Source: Candidatus Zixiibacteriota bacterium (GTDB lineage: Bacteria > Zixibacteria > MSB-5A5 > GN15 > FEB-12). Taken from it: a DNA stretch of 64,000 nt. Below, piece after piece: positions 61,345 through 64,000 of this stretch. The DNA lies in assembly GCA_024280215.1 (NCBI GenBank), contig JAJRQO010000007.1:120758-184757 (forward strand), written 5' to 3'. The first letter of the stretch is position 1, and every line of letters begins with the position of its first letter. The notes beneath the pieces were generated by a model, which had not been told where the DNA came from, ran no database searches, and was given only the letters and a program-made list of their open reading frames with translations. The position numbers and the translations under genes were made by a program.

Positions 61345-62202
61345 ATGTTAGTCATTGTAGGTATTATTACTGTTTTTGCTACTGTTATTGGTGGTTATAT
61401 TTTAGAGGGTGGACATATTATGGCTCTCTATCAACCAGTTGAAGTTCTTATTATTGGTGGAGCAGCTGTTGGTGCTATGTTGGTTGGTAACTCGATGCAT
61501 GTAATTAAAGGAATGGTATCACAACTTACGGCGATATTTGGTTCGGGATATACCAAACAAGATTATCAGGATATTTTAGTTATGATGTTTGAAATATTTA
61601 ATATTGCTCGTAAAGATGGACTTATTGGGCTTGAAGCTCATGTTGAACATCCTGAAGATTCTGACATTTTTAAAAAATATCCAAAATTTTTAAAAAATCA
61701 CCACGCTGTTGATTTTTTTGCGGATACAATGAGAGTGATTATCTCTGGTGCGGTGCAACCAACTGATTTAGAAGACCTCATGGACAACGATATCGAAGCC
61801 TTGCTCGAGGAGGAACTTCATCCTTCACATGCTTTAAATACTGTCTCGGATTCATTACCAGGTCTTGGAATTGTTGCAGCTGTGCTTGGTATTGTTATAA
61901 CTATGGGAGCAATCGATGGACCACCTGAAGAAATTGGACACAAAGTTGGTGCGGCTCTGGTTGGTACGTTTTTAGGTATTTTGGCTTGTTATGGTTTTGT
62001 TGGACCACTTGCTGCTAATATGAAATTTAGAATAAATGAAGATATTCAATATATCGGATGTATGAAGCATGCCTTGCTTTCATTTAACAAAGGCGTTGCT
62101 GGTGTTATTGCAGTTGAGTTTGCGAGACGAACTCTCTTTGCCGATGTCCGACCTGGATTTACCGAGCTTGAAGAAGCGTGTAACGAAACCAAACGGAAAT
62201 AA
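61345..62202 (+). CDS. motA: Flagellar motor stator protein MotA
   Basis: A 285-residue membrane protein with four helices. MLVIVGIITVFATVIGGYILEGG, the cytoplasmic loop with MMFEIFNIARKDGLIGLEAHVE, and DSLPGLGIVAAVLGIVITMGAIDGPPEEIGHKVGAALVGTFLGI match the gamma/alpha-proteobacterial-type MotA rather than the short form. With MotB it makes the proton channel that turns the flagellum. RBS GAAGAGAA. motB follows after five bases. Confidence 0.95.
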   Translation: MLVIVGIITVFATVIGGYILEGGHIMALYQPVEVLIIGGAAVGAMLVGNSMHVIKGMVSQLTAIFGSGYTKQDYQDILVMMFEIFNIARKDGLIGLEAHVEHPEDSDIFKKYPKFLKNHHAVDFFADTMRVIISGAVQPTDLEDLMDNDIEALLEEELHPSHALNTVSDSLPGLGIVAAVLGIVITMGAIDGPPEEIGHKVGAALVGTFLGILACYGFVGPLAANMKFRINEDIQYIGCMKHALLSFNKGVAGVIAVEFARRTLFADVRPGFTELEEACNETKRK

Positions 62203-62207
62203 TTGTT

Positions 62208-63068
62208 GTGGCCGAAAATTCTGAACAACCCATAATAAAGAAAATCATTAAAAAAGGTGGCGATGGTCATCATGGTGGAGCATGGAAAGTTGCTTTTGCC
62301 GATTTTATGACTGCGATGATGGCATTCTTTTTGGTTATGTGGCTTGTTGGACAAAAACCAGATGTCCGTGAATCGGTTGCGGGTTTTTTCCAAGATCCTG
62401 GTAAATTTTCATCAGATGGGAAAGAGGGTGTTCTCAAAGGGTCTGCATCTCCAATTAAGAAACAGAATCCTGTAGGCTCAATGATAAAGAAAAAAAATAC
62501 TGGGGAAGCTTCTACAAAAGAGAAAAAAGAACTTGAAATAGCTGCCAAAAATATTGCCGAACAAGTCAAAAAACAATCAATCTTTAGTAAACTTAAAGAT
62601 AATATTAAAATAGAGATGACATCTGAAGGTCTAAGAATTATTTTAAATGAATCTGAAGATTCTCCTGCATTTTTTGAGCCTGGTTCCGCTAAACTTCTTG
62701 ATAAATCAGCCAAGATTCTGATGATTATCGCTGAGGAACTTGGGAAACTGGAAAACCATATTGTTATTGAAGGACACACCGATGCATCATACGGTGGACG
62801 AAAAAGATATTCAAATTGGGAGCTCTCAGCTGACCGAGCCAATGCGGCTAGACAATTGATGGAAGTTTCTGGGTTGTATAAAAGACAAGTTCGTGAAGTA
62901 CGTGGATTTGCCGACCGATTCCCTATGATAACTGACAACCCAAACGATGACCGTAACCGTCGAATCTCGCTTGTTGTTCTTTTCTTATCACAAGAAAGTA
63001 AACAAAACCAAGTCAAAGTCGGCGATGATCTCATGCACGACGCTAAACATAGTTCCAACCGCGGATAA
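62208..63068 (+). CDS. motB: Flagellar motor stator protein MotB
   Basis: A 286-residue protein starting at GTG. Short basic N terminus, then one membrane helix with the proton-carrying Asp in AFADFMTAMMAFFLVMWLV, a linker, and a C-terminal OmpA-like peptidoglycan-binding domain (HIVIEGHTDASYGGRKRYSNWELSADRANAARQLM, RRISLVVLF). Coupled to motA. Confidence 0.95.
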   Translation: MAENSEQPIIKKIIKKGGDGHHGGAWKVAFADFMTAMMAFFLVMWLVGQKPDVRESVAGFFQDPGKFSSDGKEGVLKGSASPIKKQNPVGSMIKKKNTGEASTKEKKELEIAAKNIAEQVKKQSIFSKLKDNIKIEMTSEGLRIILNESEDSPAFFEPGSAKLLDKSAKILMIIAEELGKLENHIVIEGHTDASYGGRKRYSNWELSADRANAARQLMEVSGLYKRQVREVRGFADRFPMITDNPNDDRNRRISLVVLFLSQESKQNQVKVGDDLMHDAKHSSNRG

Positions 63069-63279
63069 AATTTATAAAATATCATTTCTGACTTCACGAA
63101 CCCTTATTCCCTTAGTTGATTGTGCTTCTAGCCACACCAAAGCTCCAGTGAATTCAACTGGGCAATGCTATGTTTCTATAAATCATAAATAAAATATTCA
63201 TATAAAATCTTGCCTTACAAACATAATTATTTATGTTTAAATGTGTGAAGCTATAACAAATTTTAGTCAGAGAGATAAT

Positions 63280-63750
63280 ATGAATACAAATTTTAAATAT
63301 CGCGGTGCCAGAGCGATGACAATATTGCACGCACAGCATATGCGTTCATGCCTTGCTGCTTGGTATAAAGCCAAAGATGCCAAGATAGAATTACCTAAAA
63401 CTGATGATAGTGATTATGATTCGCTTGAACATCTTATATATCATGTCTTCTCAGCCGCTCGTGGATATATGGTATGGATGTGTGAAAAGCTTGAACTACC
63501 CGACCCACAAATTCGTGAAATTCCAAATCTTGATTGTATAGAAAAAGAAGCAGAAGATTTTCTCGACCATCTGCTTGCACGCTGGGCTTTGCCATTAGTA
63601 GATGTTGAGCCAAAACGATACAGCGAGATGTATGTTTCAAGTTGGAAAATGGAAATGTGTATTGAAGCGATGATAGAACATGCTGTCATGCACCCGATTC
63701 GCCATGAATTCCAATTAAAAGAATTGTTGGAGAAACAAAGTCAATCATAA
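63280..63750 (+). CDS. DinB-like four-helix protein
   Basis: The track start is 13 codons early; ATG 63280 with AGAGAG gives 156 residues. His-rich positions in helices (LHAQHMRS, EHLIYHVFSAARGYMVW, MIEHAVMHPIRHEFQLKELLE) match DinB/YfiT-type metal-binding four-helix bundles. These often act as thiol transferases or hydrolases; the activity here is unknown. Confidence 0.75.
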   Translation: MNTNFKYRGARAMTILHAQHMRSCLAAWYKAKDAKIELPKTDDSDYDSLEHLIYHVFSAARGYMVWMCEKLELPDPQIREIPNLDCIEKEAEDFLDHLLARWALPLVDVEPKRYSEMYVSSWKMEMCIEAMIEHAVMHPIRHEFQLKELLEKQSQS

Positions 63751-63787
63751 ACAAATCAATAAAAGACCAAAACAAAAATTTAAAAAT

Positions 63788-64000
63788 TTATATATCAAAC
63801 AGTTCTGTTGGGTCAATTTTAAATTGGAGCATATTTGCGGTTGGACGTCCACTGTCACCGGCTGTGTCATAAATTTTGTGTAAACAGTTAATTGGTTATC
63901 TCAAATTCTTGGTACTCTGTCTCCAAATCGTATAGCAAATTGATGGACAGCCAGTGGCCAGTTCCGTATCGGCATAGTCCATTTCTTCATAATATTCTGT
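63788..64000 (-). pseudogene. Edge fragment of a coding gene with an in-frame stop
   Basis: The minus strand shows protein-like sequence on both sides of a TAA at 63896-63898, all in one frame: YADTELATGCPSICYTIWRQ before it and IYDTAGDSGRPTANMLQFK after it, ending at TAA 63788. It looks like one gene broken by a nonsense codon, or two adjacent pieces. The 5' part is outside the window. I do not recognise the family. Confidence 0.4.

Noticed and set aside
62270-63097. 275-residue ORF antisense to motB
   Set aside because: motB is certain from domain content; the antisense frame is Ser/Phe-rich shadow sequence.

Overview
This window reads as the chromosome of a low-GC, Gram-negative, motile bacterium. 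The evidence is an LptE-like lipoprotein, a PorV/PorQ-type outer-membrane protein, a phosphate porin, many exported lipoproteins with clear lipoboxes, and MotA/MotB stators. The mix of PorV/PorQ protein, PreP-like exported M16 peptidase and many orphan lipoproteins suggests an FCB-group lineage (Zixibacteria/Marinimicrobia/KSB1-like), but no rRNA or marker gene here fixes the taxon. Several promoters fit a sigma70 pattern (TTGACA-N16/17-TATAAT-like), and TTG/GTG starts are common.

Left chromosomal part (1-28.4 kb): an edge-truncated GNAT acetyltransferase; histidine-utilisation genes hutU and hutI with a PMT-type glycosyltransferase between them; then LptE-like, PorV/PorQ-like, lipoprotein and rhodanese genes. 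Next is a complete phosphate regulon on the minus strand (phoB-phoR-porin-pstS-pstC-pstA-pstB-phoU) with a Pho-box-like 11-bp-period repeat before the porin. It is followed by lipoproteins, a GAF protein, a beta-propeller lipoprotein, an exported M16 metallopeptidase, a beta-carbonic anhydrase, a YciI-like lipoprotein and a BNR-type lipoprotein.

Integration hot spot (28.4-59.6 kb): the target is the 3' end of an initiator tRNA-fMet (complete copy 59565-59641, minus strand). A 51-bp direct repeat of the tRNA 3' half (32902-32952 and 59560-59610) bounds a ~26.6-kb integrative element whose tyrosine integrase ends inside the tRNA. Left of it lie tandem copies of the tRNA 3' tail plus terminator, and a decayed copy of the same att-like structure at 28.4 kb. 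Together these suggest an older island carrying an opine-dehydrogenase-like enzyme, an ATP-grasp ligase and a methyltransferase.

Inside the element, the left half is defence cargo: Fic protein, type III restriction-modification, an unknown protein, an ArdC-like antirestriction protein, a DUF2779 double-nuclease protein, and a TIR + caspase pair matching type IV Thoeris. The middle holds a large serine recombinase with a small partner ORF, a short tyrosine recombinase with an in-frame amber codon after its best start, two lipoproteins, an XRE regulator and a RuvC-like nuclease. The right half is the mobility core. It has a large, highly folded non-coding region (49291-49756), a replication-relaxation protein, more folded DNA with a terminator-ended candidate sRNA, and a PspF-like sigma54 activator. 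These precede a sigma54 promoter driving a seven-gene operon: ubiquitin-like protein, membrane-anchored E2-like protein, JAMM protease, E1/ThiF, VirD4/TraG-like ATPase, second replication-relaxation protein and zinc-ribbon membrane protein. An excisionase and the integrase close the element. No VirB4-type gene is seen, so it looks mobilizable rather than self-conjugative.

The right chromosomal flank (59.6-64 kb) holds a cation:proton antiporter, motA, motB, a DinB-like protein and an edge fragment with an in-frame stop.
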